Positions 1 through 7,323 of a stretch of 48,374 bases of DNA are shown piece after piece. Every line of letters starts with the position of its first letter. Within the stretch, counting starts at the first letter, position 1. Made by a program: the position numbers and the translations under genes. This DNA comes from Paulinella micropora. Taxonomy: Eukaryota; Cercozoa; Imbricatea; Euglyphida. The notes below the pieces were generated by a model, which made no database searches, was not told where the DNA came from, and saw only the letters and a program-made list of their open reading frames with translations. Location: assembly GCA_009731375.1 (NCBI GenBank), contig BJOX01000029.1:167577-215950 (forward strand), written 5' to 3'.

Positions 1-469
1 CCCAGCCGACCCCGCCCAAGTCCCAGCCGACCCCGCCCAAGTCCCAGCCGACCCAGCCCAAGTCAATCCCGACCCCGCAGTCCCCGAACCCGTCGCACAA
101 CCTGCCCGCGACCCATTCGCTTGGAATTTACCCAACGATTTTCCAAGACAGAGGCCTTATTTTGAAGACAGAAAACACGATTTGGCAGTGGTACAGATGA
201 GTTCTACCGTTCTGGAAGAGTTAGAAAAAAACGAATGGAATATGAGATTGTATCATCACCTTTCAAATAAGGATGAACGATTTTGGGAAGGCGACTTGTA
301 CAGATGGGTGAGAGTGGACAGGACTGTCAGACAACCGAGAAACCAGAAATACTTTCTCGTCTGTTTTGGCGATGATGAAGAATGTGTGATTTTTCCATCA
401 ATCACAACAATCGGCAGGGTTTTGGGGGAACGAACAACCTCAATCAAATGGATTTTACCTATTAATTAA
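1..469 (+). CDS. Unknown element protein, copy 1, 5'-truncated
   Basis: Partial duplicate of the gene at 5119-5682. The window begins inside the Pro-Ala-Asp repeat; the frame is open from base 2 to the TAA at 467-469. The C-terminal globular part (motifs EWNMRLYHHL, FLVCFGDDEECVIFP) is identical to the full copy. No family is recognised. The gene is convergent with the integrase copy at 484-1452, as in the main element. The true start lies outside the window; an in-frame TTG at 182 is not a plausible start because the full copy begins much earlier. Confidence 0.6.
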   Translation, partial: PADPAQVPADPAQVPADPAQVNPDPAVPEPVAQPARDPFAWNLPNDFPRQRPYFEDRKHDLAVVQMSSTVLEELEKNEWNMRLYHHLSNKDERFWEGDLYRWVRVDRTVRQPRNQKYFLVCFGDDEECVIFPSITTIGRVLGERTTSIKWILPIN

Positions 470-483
470 ATCATTTTTCTCAC

Positions 484-1452
484 TCACAAATCAAGTATTA
501 CTTTCGCTTTCTTTTCTCTTTTGCTCGTCCGTATGTTCTCCGGTTGTATGTCTTCCCGGTTTAATAATTCCTTTGTTTTTTTTGCTTTTGTTATTTCTTT
601 AACTTGTTCGTTAATTTGTTTTTCTTCGTCCGCCGGTTTATCAAATTTGGTCTTTAATAGTTCCCTAGGACTGACCAACTCGTCTGAATTTAATATTAAT
701 TTGAAACCGGAACGGCCTACTACGGTGTAAATTTGTTTACTGTATTGCTTTCCCCCTTTTGAAAATAAATTTCTTTTTAATTCCTTTCTCACTTTATCGC
801 CCTTTTCAAATTCGTCAATAAGACCGTCCCGTTGAATAAGTTGTTTATTTTTATTTACACCCTTAAATACATCTATCGGCCTATTTTGAATTGTTCTGTG
901 AAACCTCATATTATAAGCATCAACCATATCATCAATCCAAGAAAGCCAGTCAAAATTACCATTAGTTTCAAATAGAATGTCAAGCCACCGCCTTATAGTT
1001 CTAATAACTCTATCCACAATCGCAAGAGCCCGGTGGTCTCCTATTTCAACCGTCCGATGTTCAATATTATTCTCTCTGAAATAATCTTTTACCATTCCTT
1101 TATATTCACTTCCACTGTCGGTCGTAATGCTTTCCGGTGTATATGGTATTGATTTTAAAGCCATATAAACTTCTTTCGCGGTTTTGTTTTTAAGCGGTTT
1201 AATTATTAAAAATCGGCTGTGAGTGTCAATCCAAAATAACATCCAGGCATAACCTTTATTTCCTTTCTTGTCTTTAAGTTTAGACATATCCGCCAAATCT
1301 ACAAATACTTGTTTAAGTGGTTTGTCGGACCATATAGTATTCCATTTATCTGTTGGTAATCTTTTTTGGTAATGAATTTCAAGTGCTTGTTGCTCCTTTC
1401 TTTCATCCACATCCTCCACAACTTCATTATTTCCGGTATGCTTATGGTCCAT
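484..1452 (-). CDS. rve-type (retroviral-like) integrase, copy 1
   Basis: A 322-residue protein essentially identical to the integrase at 5697-6665; see that entry for domains. The DNA differs at a few positions (for example 916, 1393 and 1438) without breaking the frame, so this copy also looks intact. Its upstream region differs completely: the start codon is directly preceded by a GTAGGG/CCCTAC dyad inside a stretch of about 36 bases also found before the protease gene at 12318. This copy may therefore be expressed under different control from the one in the main element. Confidence 0.88.
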   Translation of the reverse strand: MDHKHTGNNEVVEDVDERKEQQALEIHYQKRLPTDKWNTIWSDKPLKQVFVDLADMSKLKDKKGNKGYAWMLFWIDTHSRFLIIKPLKNKTAKEVYMALKSIPYTPESITTDSGSEYKGMVKDYFRENNIEHRTVEIGDHRALAIVDRVIRTIRRWLDILFETNGNFDWLSWIDDMVDAYNMRFHRTIQNRPIDVFKGVNKNKQLIQRDGLIDEFEKGDKVRKELKRNLFSKGGKQYSKQIYTVVGRSGFKLILNSDELVSPRELLKTKFDKPADEEKQINEQVKEITKAKKTKELLNREDIQPENIRTSKREKKAKVILDL

Positions 1453-1486
1453 TGTAGGGACACCCTACGACCCGACTTTTTTGGTG
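1449..1486 (-). promoter_or_regulatory. GGTCGTAGG dyad abutting the integrase start (copy 1)
   Basis: Read on the minus strand, GTAGGG-TGT-CCCTAC is followed by A and the integrase ATG. Upstream of the dyad, CACC, an A-run and GTCGGGTC continue a match to 12285-12320, which precedes the protease ATG; the only difference is the A-run length (6 versus 5). The stretch is absent upstream of the integrase copy at 6665. It could act in DNA (operator), in RNA (5' hairpin at the start codon) or be a tiny mobile repeat. Confidence 0.6.
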
Positions 1487-1516
1487 TTCCTTATATTGAA
1501 AGATTTTTAAAAAGTT

Positions 1517-2026
1517 TCAAAATTTAAGAAACATTTTTGAAACATCATTATTTTCTTTTTTTGGTTTCTCCGGTTGTTGATTATAAACATTAACATTAAC
1601 TCGGCTAGTCTTCTTACCTTTACCTTTCTTAGGCTGTTCCTCTTCTTCCTCGCTTTCCTCACTCTCACTCTCTTCTTCCACTTTCTTTTTCACCACTTTC
1701 TTCGCCTTCTTCTGTTTAGTCTTTAATTTTATACCCGCAACCCGTTGGGCAACGATATCTACAAAGTCGTGTTCTACTTCCTCATCGCTTTCACTGCTCT
1801 CCTCACTTAGCTCACCGTCCCGCCCATCAATCATATCCTTAGCCAACTGTTTCTTTGACACGTGGTCCATCTTTTCATCATTGGTCATTTCTTTCACATT
1901 CTTAGCATCTTCCTCCGCGAGTAATTCCCTAGCTCTTTCAATCTTCCTTTGCCTCGCATACTGCTTCTTCATTACAGTTGCTTTTTCAAGGTTCTTTATG
2001 GCAATCTCTCTATTACCTCTCGGCAT
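1517..2026 (-). CDS. Charged repeat-rich protein of unknown function, copy 1
   Basis: Duplicate of the gene at 6747-7256, with a Met for Ile change near the C-terminus. The first ATG on the minus strand is at 2026; an in-frame TTG at 2047 is less likely in a eukaryotic setting. Divergent from the fibre gene that begins at 2094, so both probably share the AT-rich region between them. No recognised family; features are described under the complete copy. Confidence 0.6.
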   Translation of the reverse strand: MPRGNREIAIKNLEKATVMKKQYARQRKIERARELLAEEDAKNVKEMTNDEKMDHVSKKQLAKDMIDGRDGELSEESSESDEEVEHDFVDIVAQRVAGIKLKTKQKKAKKVVKKKVEEESESEESEEEEEQPKKGKGKKTSRVNVNVYNQQPEKPKKENNDVSKMFLKF

Positions 2027-2093
2027 TTCGGTTGTATATCTAACCAAAAATAATTTTTATTCGGATTAATTATTATCCAAACTATATACAACA

Positions 2094-2347
2094 ATGGGCA
2101 GTCAATATAAATCGCTCTTAGGCTTATCAGAAATTGCGGTTGACTCTTTAGATATAGCCAACCTTGATTTAACGAACACAAACATAGTGGGCTTATACAC
2201 AGATAGGGTGCCAGAAGATGCTGACCCCGTAAATCTTTATTTTACTAATAGCCGATTTGATGCGAGGTTGGCTTTAAAATCAACAACGGACTTAAAAGAA
2301 GGCACTAATCTATACTATACTGATGGTAGGTTTGATGCGCGACTAAC
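2094..2347 (+). CDS. Tail-fibre-like protein, copy 1, 3'-truncated at gap
   Basis: The first 84 codons match 7324-7577 exactly: an N-terminal adaptor-like segment, then repeats with the pattern EGTNLYYTDGRFDARL that resemble phage fibre-shaft repeats. The frame runs into an N gap at 2348-2400 and then a GAA microsatellite, so the rest of the gene is missing from the assembly. The apparent poly-Glu continuation is the microsatellite and not fibre protein. Confidence 0.65.
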
Positions 2348-2400
2348 NNNNNNNNNNNNNNNNNNNNNNNNNNNNNNNNNNNNNNNNNNNNNNNNNNNNN

Positions 2401-2547
2401 AAGAAGAAGAAGAAGAAGAAGAAGAAGAAGAAGAAGAAGAAGAAGAAGAAGAAGAAGAAGAAGAAGAAGAAGAAGAAGAAGAAGAAGAAGAAGAAGAAGA
2501 AGAAGAAGAAGAAGAAGAAGAAGAAGAAGAAGAAGAAGAAGAAGAAT
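2401..2547. repeat. (GAA)n microsatellite next to assembly gap
   Basis: About 49 uninterrupted GAA/AAG units follow directly on the N gap 2348-2400. It marks the end of the truncated element copy and the start of host sequence and is a likely reason the assembly broke here. Confidence 0.95.
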
Positions 2548-3300
2548 AAGAAGTCCATCCATCGATCTATCCATCAAAGTACATAAAGATATACATTCAT
2601 CAATCCATCCATACATCCATTCAATAGGCAACGAAGAAGCCTGATTTAATAGGAAACCAGCTTCCATGGAAACCGTTCTCTGACAAAACAAAAGTCCTCG
2701 AAGAATGAAAGAATGAAATGAGTTTGAAACCAAGAACTCAAATGGAGGTAACGGAAGAGGCAGAGGACGGAGGAAGCAAAAGAAAACCAGAGTCTAACCA
2801 GGGGACAGGAAAATTCCACACCAAAGAACCCAGAGCCTTGAAAAGAAAGTACGCCAAACAACACTGCAAAAGGTGCTTGAATAGCACAGAATGACTCCCG
2901 AAGAAAAGCTCCTCGTAGCTGTAATACAGCCACCGCAGAGCCAGACTGGCTGAACTGAAAGTAGAGCTCCACTAGCTGCTCGAAATAGATCAGTCAAGGA
3001 AAAATCTAGCTTAATATTAGGAACTGCTGGAAAAAAAAGGACAGAAAGAAAAACGGAACACACATCGGAAGGTGGAGGTGGCCAGGAAAATCAAAGAAGT
3101 CTGGCCTGGGGTGGGGACTTTGGCCATCCGTTTCTTCCCCCATCCGTATTCTGCGTTTTATTTCCCTGCAACAAACACTGCCAAACCCTTTGAGCACTCA
3201 TTCTTGATTCAGTTCATGTCAACTAGTATGTCAAAGAAGTGTCAAATTTTCCTGTCGAGCGATTTTGCTGGCAAAAAAAGCAATCAAAAACATTTACAAC
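2548..3300. other. Non-coding region upstream of importin alpha
   Basis: No convincing coding frame is visible on either strand. It starts with ATCC-rich short repeats (2550-2630), then unique sequence of moderate GC. It should contain the promoter and 5' leader of the importin-alpha gene that begins at 3301, but I see no clear TATA box or other diagnostic element. Confidence 0.5.
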
Positions 3301-3498
3301 ATGAGTTTCAAGGTGAAGCAGGAGTCCAAGAAATGTGTAAAAGCTCCAGCTTTCGAAACGAGGAGGGAAAAGCGAGGCGAAATGCAGATTGAACTGAGGA
3401 AAAAAAGCAGAGAGGAACAACTTAAAAAGCGCCGGATGCAGGCAAGTCAGAGTACAAGTACTCAACCATCTAGAGAGGCAGTGGCCTATCTTGCAGAC
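3301..3498 (+). pseudogene. Importin alpha exon 1, 5' part (IBB domain), interrupted by the provirus
   Basis: The frame starts at ATG 3301 and encodes an importin-beta-binding domain at about residues 17-46: basic clusters in TRREKRG and LRKKSREEQLKKRRM are the classic arginine/lysine-rich autoinhibitory helix of importin alpha. The linker then runs to EAVAYLAD, where the element begins at 3499; the frame reaches a stop inside the inverted repeat at about 3505. With the element and one target copy removed, the frame continues at 23433 into the ARM repeats. Importin alpha carries NLS cargo through the nuclear pore together with importin beta. This allele as assembled cannot make full-length protein unless another copy exists or the element is excised. 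Confidence 0.85.
3493..3498. other. Target site duplication, left copy (GCAGAC)
   Basis: Six bases directly outside the left inverted repeat. The matching six bases outside the right repeat are GCATAC (23433-23438), a 5 of 6 match. Polintons are known to make 6-bp target duplications and to have AG...CT ends, both seen here. Confidence 0.75.
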
Positions 3499-3625
3499 AG
3501 AAGATGATTACACTTTTCATAGGGTCATTTTTAGGAAAAATGCCCTCTATGAAAAGTGTCTTACAGACCAAAAATCTCCAAAATCAGCAAACAAGAAGAA
3601 ATCAAGTAGAAATCAAAAAGGAAGC
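3499..3625 (+). repeat. Left terminal inverted repeat (127 bp)
   Basis: Matches the reverse complement of 23306-23432 at all 127 positions by eye; similarity ends abruptly inside (AAGAATT versus GAAATTT). It contains a long internal hairpin at 3510-3559: ACACTTTTCATAG pairs with CTATGAAAAGTGT, and inside this CATTTTT pairs with AAAAATG. Protein-primed replication and integrase binding would both act on these ends. Confidence 0.95.
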
Positions 3626-3766
3626 AAGAATTAACCTTCTTTTACAAAGTGCCTAAACACCAAACCTAAAAAAGCAAAAATAATTATTAAAGCAAAACAG
3701 AAGAATGAAAATTACCTTAAATCCAATGAAGCCCGCACCTAAAAAACAAAAATAAAAAAACGATTT
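3626..3766. other. AT-rich subterminal spacer
   Basis: Between the left inverted repeat and the stop codon of the first minus-strand gene. Rich in A-runs; no reading frame or dyad of note. Confidence 0.5.
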
Positions 3767-4189
3767 TTAATAATTGTCATCATCTTCCAACGGAGGAAGC
3801 TCTTCTTCTTCCAAACCAAAAAATGAAATGAAGTGTCTTTTGTTTAGTTCAACGAGCATATATTTTTTTGTTATCTCAAAGTCTTCAATGTTATTGGTTA
3901 TATACTTTCCATTCTTTTTTGTGAAAGTGGTTTTAACACCTTCATCTAATTCAAAATTCACAACCTGCCCATCCACCTGTTCTGAAATATTCTTTTTGAA
4001 CAATTTGTAGTTATGCTTTCTAGCCGCCTTCATTTTCGCCGCGTAAACTCTTCTTTCTCTAACATAAAAATTTTTTTTGAACTTCTCAGTATCAATTGTC
4101 TCCAAAGATGGATTTTTGGTCTTCTTTGTCGTGAGTTCGCCGAATAGCTTCTTGCCAGGCGGGGCGACTTCCTTTCTTCCTCCAGACAT
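3767..4189 (-). CDS. Unknown element protein, 140 aa
   Basis: ATG at 4189 to TAA at 3767-3769. The N-terminal half is basic (residues about 1-70, many Lys/Arg, with a Gly-Gly at residues 3-4), and the C-terminus ends in an acidic tail of Glu and Asp. The part from about 75 to 120 (VVNFELDEGVKTTFTKKNGKYITNN) looks like a small beta-rich fold. No family recognised. It is the first gene inside the left repeat and is followed on the same strand by 4307-4834 upstream. A virion or DNA-binding role is possible but unsupported. Confidence 0.65.
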   Translation of the reverse strand: MSGGRKEVAPPGKKLFGELTTKKTKNPSLETIDTEKFKKNFYVRERRVYAAKMKAARKHNYKLFKKNISEQVDGQVVNFELDEGVKTTFTKKNGKYITNNIEDFEITKKYMLVELNKRHFISFFGLEEEELPPLEDDDNY

Positions 4190-4306
4190 TGCTTACCTAC
4201 CCCACAACAAAAAGTCAATGGGGTTTTTTAAAGTAATATTGAAGTTTTAGTGTTTAAAAACACAGGTATCAAGACAGGCTAGTTTTAGACCCTACCTGCC
4301 AAGAGG

Positions 4307-4834
4307 TCATTCCGTGGACATAGGTTGTTGTTGTTGTATTTGTAGTTGTTGATGTTGTTGTTGTTGTATTTGTAGTTGTTGTTTTTGTTTTTGTTTTACG
4401 AATAAGATTGCTTCATCCAATCTCTTTCGTTTATTAGAAATCAACATCAAAACATCTGTTATATCATTTGCGGTCGTTATTCCTGCCTTTATGTTTAGTC
4501 CTTTATTTATCCAACTATTATATTTAGTCATTTCTTGTATCAAGAATGATGATTGTTTTGTTGCTTGCTTTGAAACAACAACATCTGCTCTCGCTTGTTT
4601 TAATTTTTTAATGTGTTTTTTCAACACTTTTATCTCTTGATTATTTTTTTCTTTTTTTTCTTCAAGAGACTCTATTTGCTTTTCAATGAATTTATTATCT
4701 CCAAGCAACTTCTCTAATTGCCCTTCTTGTAAAAGTAAGTCATTTACTTTCTTTCTCCTTTTCACTCTATGCTCTACATCTTCATCAGTTTCGGGAGCCG
4801 AACGATGGCTTAGAGATATTGATTGGGCATCCAT
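4307..4834 (-). CDS. Coiled-coil protein with Gln-rich tail, 175 aa
   Basis: ATG at 4834. Residues about 25-90 form a strongly predicted coiled coil (heptad-like Leu/Ile with Glu and Lys, for example LEKLLGDNKFIEKQIESLEE). Residues about 105-145 are a more globular helical part, and the last 25 residues are Gln-rich with a duplicated LQIQQQQ block encoded by an imperfect repeat at 4321-4385. No family recognised. Same strand as the preceding 140-aa gene, with 117 bases between them, so they may be co-expressed. The Gln-rich end may vary in length between element copies. Confidence 0.65.
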   Translation of the reverse strand: MDAQSISLSHRSAPETDEDVEHRVKRRKKVNDLLLQEGQLEKLLGDNKFIEKQIESLEEKKEKNNQEIKVLKKHIKKLKQARADVVVSKQATKQSSFLIQEMTKYNSWINKGLNIKAGITTANDITDVLMLISNKRKRLDEAILFVKQKQKQQLQIQQQQHQQLQIQQQQPMSTE

Positions 4835-5118
4835 ATTGGTTTTGTTTTTTTGTTCTGAATTATGTTGAGGTCAAGTAGTGCTTGAAAGTTGTCCAAGGCA
4901 GACCGGCTTCCCGAAGCAAAATGGCGGGTGAAGTTGGCTGCCACCCCCCTGAATACCTTTTTGATATTCGGGCCGAAAACATAACCGCACTTTACGGCTA
5001 AAATTCCTTTGCCCCTAAATAAAAAAAAGGAAATCGCTAAAAAAACTTACAACCCAAACCAAAATCACGTGTCAAGAAAACTCGTCAATCTCCCAAAATC
5101 TCCCAAGTCAAGAAGTGG
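4835..5118. other. Intergenic region between divergent genes
   Basis: Separates the minus-strand coiled-coil gene from the plus-strand 187-aa gene. It includes a short ORF at 4921-5001 (26 codons) that I do not call. The plus frame of the 187-aa gene is open upstream to a TAA at 5038-5040 but has no earlier ATG. Confidence 0.5.
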
Positions 5119-5682
5119 ATGATTGCGAGAAGCAAGAAGGACACCGAGGAGCTCTTCGCTGACTTGATGGACAACTTAACCGACACCCTTGGGAGGGCTG
5201 AGTTGAAGAACGCCCCAGCCGACCCCGCCCAAGTCCCAGCCGACCCCGCCCAAGTCCCAGCCGACCCAGCCCAAGTCAATCCCGACCCCGCAGTCCCCGA
5301 ACCCGTCGCACAACCTGCCCGCGACCCATTCGCTTGGAATTTACCCAACGATTTTCCAAGACAGAGGCCTTATTTTGAAGACAGAAAACACGATTTGGCA
5401 GTGGTACAGATGAGTTCTACCGTTCTGGAAGAGTTAGAAAAAAACGAATGGAATATGAGATTGTATCATCACCTTTCAAATAAGGATGAACGATTTTGGG
5501 AAGGCGACTTGTACAGATGGGTGAGAGTGGACAGGACTGTCAGACAACCGAGAAACCAGAAATACTTTCTCGTCTGTTTTGGCGATGATGAAGAATGTGT
5601 GATTTTTCCATCAATCACAACAATCGGCAGGGTTTTGGGGGAACGAACAACCTCAATCAAATGGATTTTACCTATTAATTAA
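5119..5682 (+). CDS. Unknown element protein with Pro-Ala-Asp repeats, 187 aa
   Basis: First ATG in an open frame at 5119. Residues 1-30 are a charged helix-like N-terminus; residues about 31-60 consist of repeats of the type PADPAQV, an extended flexible linker; residues about 70-187 look globular (FAWNLPNDFP, YRWVRVDRTVRQPRNQKYFLV, CVIFPSITTIGR). No known family. Convergent with the integrase, whose stop lies 14 bases downstream. A nearly identical 3' part is present at 1-469. The repeat is identical in both copies over the visible stretch. Function unknown; placement beside the integrase may suggest a replication or integration accessory, but this is only inference. Confidence 0.7.
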   Translation: MIARSKKDTEELFADLMDNLTDTLGRAELKNAPADPAQVPADPAQVPADPAQVNPDPAVPEPVAQPARDPFAWNLPNDFPRQRPYFEDRKHDLAVVQMSSTVLEELEKNEWNMRLYHHLSNKDERFWEGDLYRWVRVDRTVRQPRNQKYFLVCFGDDEECVIFPSITTIGRVLGERTTSIKWILPIN

Positions 5683-5696
5683 ATCATTTTTCTCAC

Positions 5697-6665
5697 TCAC
5701 AAATCAAGTATTACTTTCGCTTTCTTTTCTCTTTTGCTCGTCCGTATGTTCTCCGGTTGTATGTCTTCCCGGTTTAATAATTCCTTTGTTTTTTTTGCTT
5801 TTGTTATTTCTTTAACTTGTTCGTTAATTTGTTTTTCTTCGTCCGCCGGTTTATCAAATTTGGTCTTTAATAGTTCCCTAGGACTGACCAACTCGTCTGA
5901 ATTTAATATTAATTTGAAACCGGAACGGCCTACTACGGTGTAAATTTGTTTACTGTATTGCTTTCCCCCTTTTGAAAATAAATTTCTTTTTAATTCCTTT
6001 CTCACTTTATCGCCCTTTTCAAATTCGTCAATAAGACCGTCCCGTTGAATAAGTTGTTTATTTTTATTTACACCCTTAAATACATCTATCGGCCTATTTT
6101 GAATTGTTCTGTGAAACCTCATATTATAAGCATCTACCATATCATCAATCCAAGAAAGCCAGTCAAAATTACCATTAGTTTCAAATAGAATGTCAAGCCA
6201 CCGCCTTATAGTTCTAATAACTCTATCCACAATCGCAAGAGCCCGGTGGTCTCCTATTTCAACCGTCCGATGTTCAATATTATTCTCTCTGAAATAATCT
6301 TTTACCATTCCTTTATATTCACTTCCACTGTCGGTCGTAATGCTTTCCGGTGTATATGGTATTGATTTTAAAGCCATATAAACTTCTTTCGCGGTTTTGT
6401 TTTTAAGCGGTTTAATTATTAAAAATCGGCTGTGAGTGTCAATCCAAAATAACATCCAGGCATAACCTTTATTTCCTTTCTTGTCTTTAAGTTTAGACAT
6501 ATCCGCCAAATCTACAAATACTTGTTTAAGTGGTTTGTCGGACCATATAGTATTCCATTTATCTGTTGGTAATCTTTTTTGGTAATGAATTTCAAGTGCT
6601 TGTTGTTCCTTTCTTTCATCCACATCCTCCACAACTTCATTATTTCCTGTATGCTTATGGTCCAT
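5697..6665 (-). CDS. rve-type (retroviral-like) integrase
   Basis: A 322-residue protein with an RNase-H-fold integrase core at about residues 45-195. Acidic residues line up as D52 (VFVDLADM), D112 (TTDSGSEY) and D147 (AIVDRVIRTI), with 34 residues between the last two, matching the D,D-35-E spacing but with Asp at the third position. Downstream RFHRTIQNRPIDVFKG is the usual core end, and residues about 210-270 (KGDKVR, SKQIYTVV) look like the SH3-like DNA-binding domain. No N-terminal HHCC zinc finger is visible. In polintons and Mavirus-type virophages this enzyme joins the element ends to host DNA and creates short target duplications, consistent with the termini found here. The gene faces the 187-aa gene. 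Confidence 0.93.
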   Translation of the reverse strand: MDHKHTGNNEVVEDVDERKEQQALEIHYQKRLPTDKWNTIWSDKPLKQVFVDLADMSKLKDKKGNKGYAWMLFWIDTHSRFLIIKPLKNKTAKEVYMALKSIPYTPESITTDSGSEYKGMVKDYFRENNIEHRTVEIGDHRALAIVDRVIRTIRRWLDILFETNGNFDWLSWIDDMVDAYNMRFHRTIQNRPIDVFKGVNKNKQLIQRDGLIDEFEKGDKVRKELKRNLFSKGGKQYSKQIYTVVGRSGFKLILNSDELVSPRELLKTKFDKPADEEKQINEQVKEITKAKKTKELLNREDIQPENIRTSKREKKAKVILDL

Positions 6666-6746
6666 TGCTGTATGCGGCTAAAAAAGTAAGGTAGTTTATC
6701 ACGATATATAAAAGAGTAAATAATAAGTCGTGCATAAAGTTATATA
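6666..6746. promoter_or_regulatory. Upstream region of integrase in the main element
   Basis: An 81-base AT-rich spacer with TATA-like stretches (ATATATAA around 6704). The equivalent position in the partial copy holds an unrelated 64-base spacer with the GGTCGTAGG dyad. The sequences on either side are near-identical, so the spacer has been exchanged as a block. Confidence 0.45.
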
Positions 6747-7256
6747 TTAGAACTTTAAAAATATCTTTGAAACATCATTGTTTTCTTTTTTTGGTTTCTC
6801 CGGTTGTTGATTATAAACATTAACATTAACTCGGCTAGTCTTCTTACCTTTACCTTTCTTAGGCTGTTCCTCTTCTTCCTCGCTTTCCTCACTCTCACTC
6901 TCTTCTTCCACTTTCTTTTTCACCACTTTCTTCGCCTTCTTCTGTTTAGTCTTTAATTTTATACCCGCAACCCGTTGGGCAACGATATCTACAAAGTCGT
7001 GTTCTACTTCCTCATCGCTTTCACTGCTCTCCTCACTTAGCTCACCGTCCCGCCCATCAATCATATCCTTAGCCAACTGTTTCTTTGACACGTGGTCCAT
7101 CTTTTCATCATTGGTCATTTCTTTCACATTCTTAGCATCTTCCTCCGCGAGTAATTCCCTAGCTCTTTCAATCTTCCTTTGCCTCGCATACTGCTTCTTC
7201 ATTACAGTTGCTTTTTCAAGGTTCTTTATGGCAATCTCTCTATTACCTCTCGGCAT
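6747..7256 (-). CDS. Charged repeat-rich protein of unknown function, 169 aa
   Basis: ATG at 7256 (MPRGNREIAI). The N-terminal 50 residues are basic and helical, followed by an acidic Ser/Glu block (SEESSESDEEVEHD, about residue 80), a Lys-rich block (TKQKKAKKVVKKK) and a second acidic block (EEESESEESEEEEEQ), then a basic segment. This alternation is typical of disordered nucleic-acid or chaperone-like proteins, but no family is recognised. The gene is divergent from the fibre gene at 7324, with a short AT-rich region between them. The copy at 1517-2026 is nearly identical. Confidence 0.62.
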   Translation of the reverse strand: MPRGNREIAIKNLEKATVMKKQYARQRKIERARELLAEEDAKNVKEMTNDEKMDHVSKKQLAKDMIDGRDGELSEESSESDEEVEHDFVDIVAQRVAGIKLKTKQKKAKKVVKKKVEEESESEESEEEEEQPKKGKGKKTSRVNVNVYNQQPEKPKKENNDVSKIFLKF

Positions 7257-7323
7257 TTCGGTTGTATATCTAACCAAAAATAATTTTTATTCGGATTAAT
7301 TATTATCCAAACTATATACAACA
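7257..7323. promoter_or_regulatory. Shared divergent promoter region
   Basis: Sixty-seven AT-rich bases between the divergent charged-repeat gene and fibre gene. It contains AATAATTTTTATTC and ACTATATACAACA just before the plus-strand ATG, resembling the ATATAG-type motif seen before other starts of this element. Conserved exactly in the partial copy (2027-2093). Confidence 0.4.

Larger units (their letters stand above)
1..2347. mobile_element. Truncated second copy of the polinton-like element
   Basis: This stretch repeats 5214-7577 of the main element almost base for base (shift 5213 up to the integrase start, then 5230), with only scattered substitutions. It holds the 3' part of the unknown + gene, a full integrase, a full charged-repeat gene and the start of a fibre gene. 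It stops at an N gap exactly where fibre repeats begin and is followed by a GAA tract, so the junction may be a scaffolding join rather than true adjacency. The main difference is the spacer upstream of the integrase (1453-1516 versus 6666-6746), which is unrelated between copies. Confidence 0.85.

Noticed and set aside
2027-2047. Upstream TTG starts for the charged-repeat genes
   Set aside because: Eukaryotic setting and a good ATG seven codons downstream; the same reasoning applies at 7277.
2305-2733. Poly-Leu protein opposite the GAA tract
   Set aside because: Microsatellite plus gap; no conserved part.
4921-5001. 26-codon ORF in the spacer before the 187-aa gene
   Set aside because: Too short, no promoter-like motif, and no sign of conservation that I can test here.
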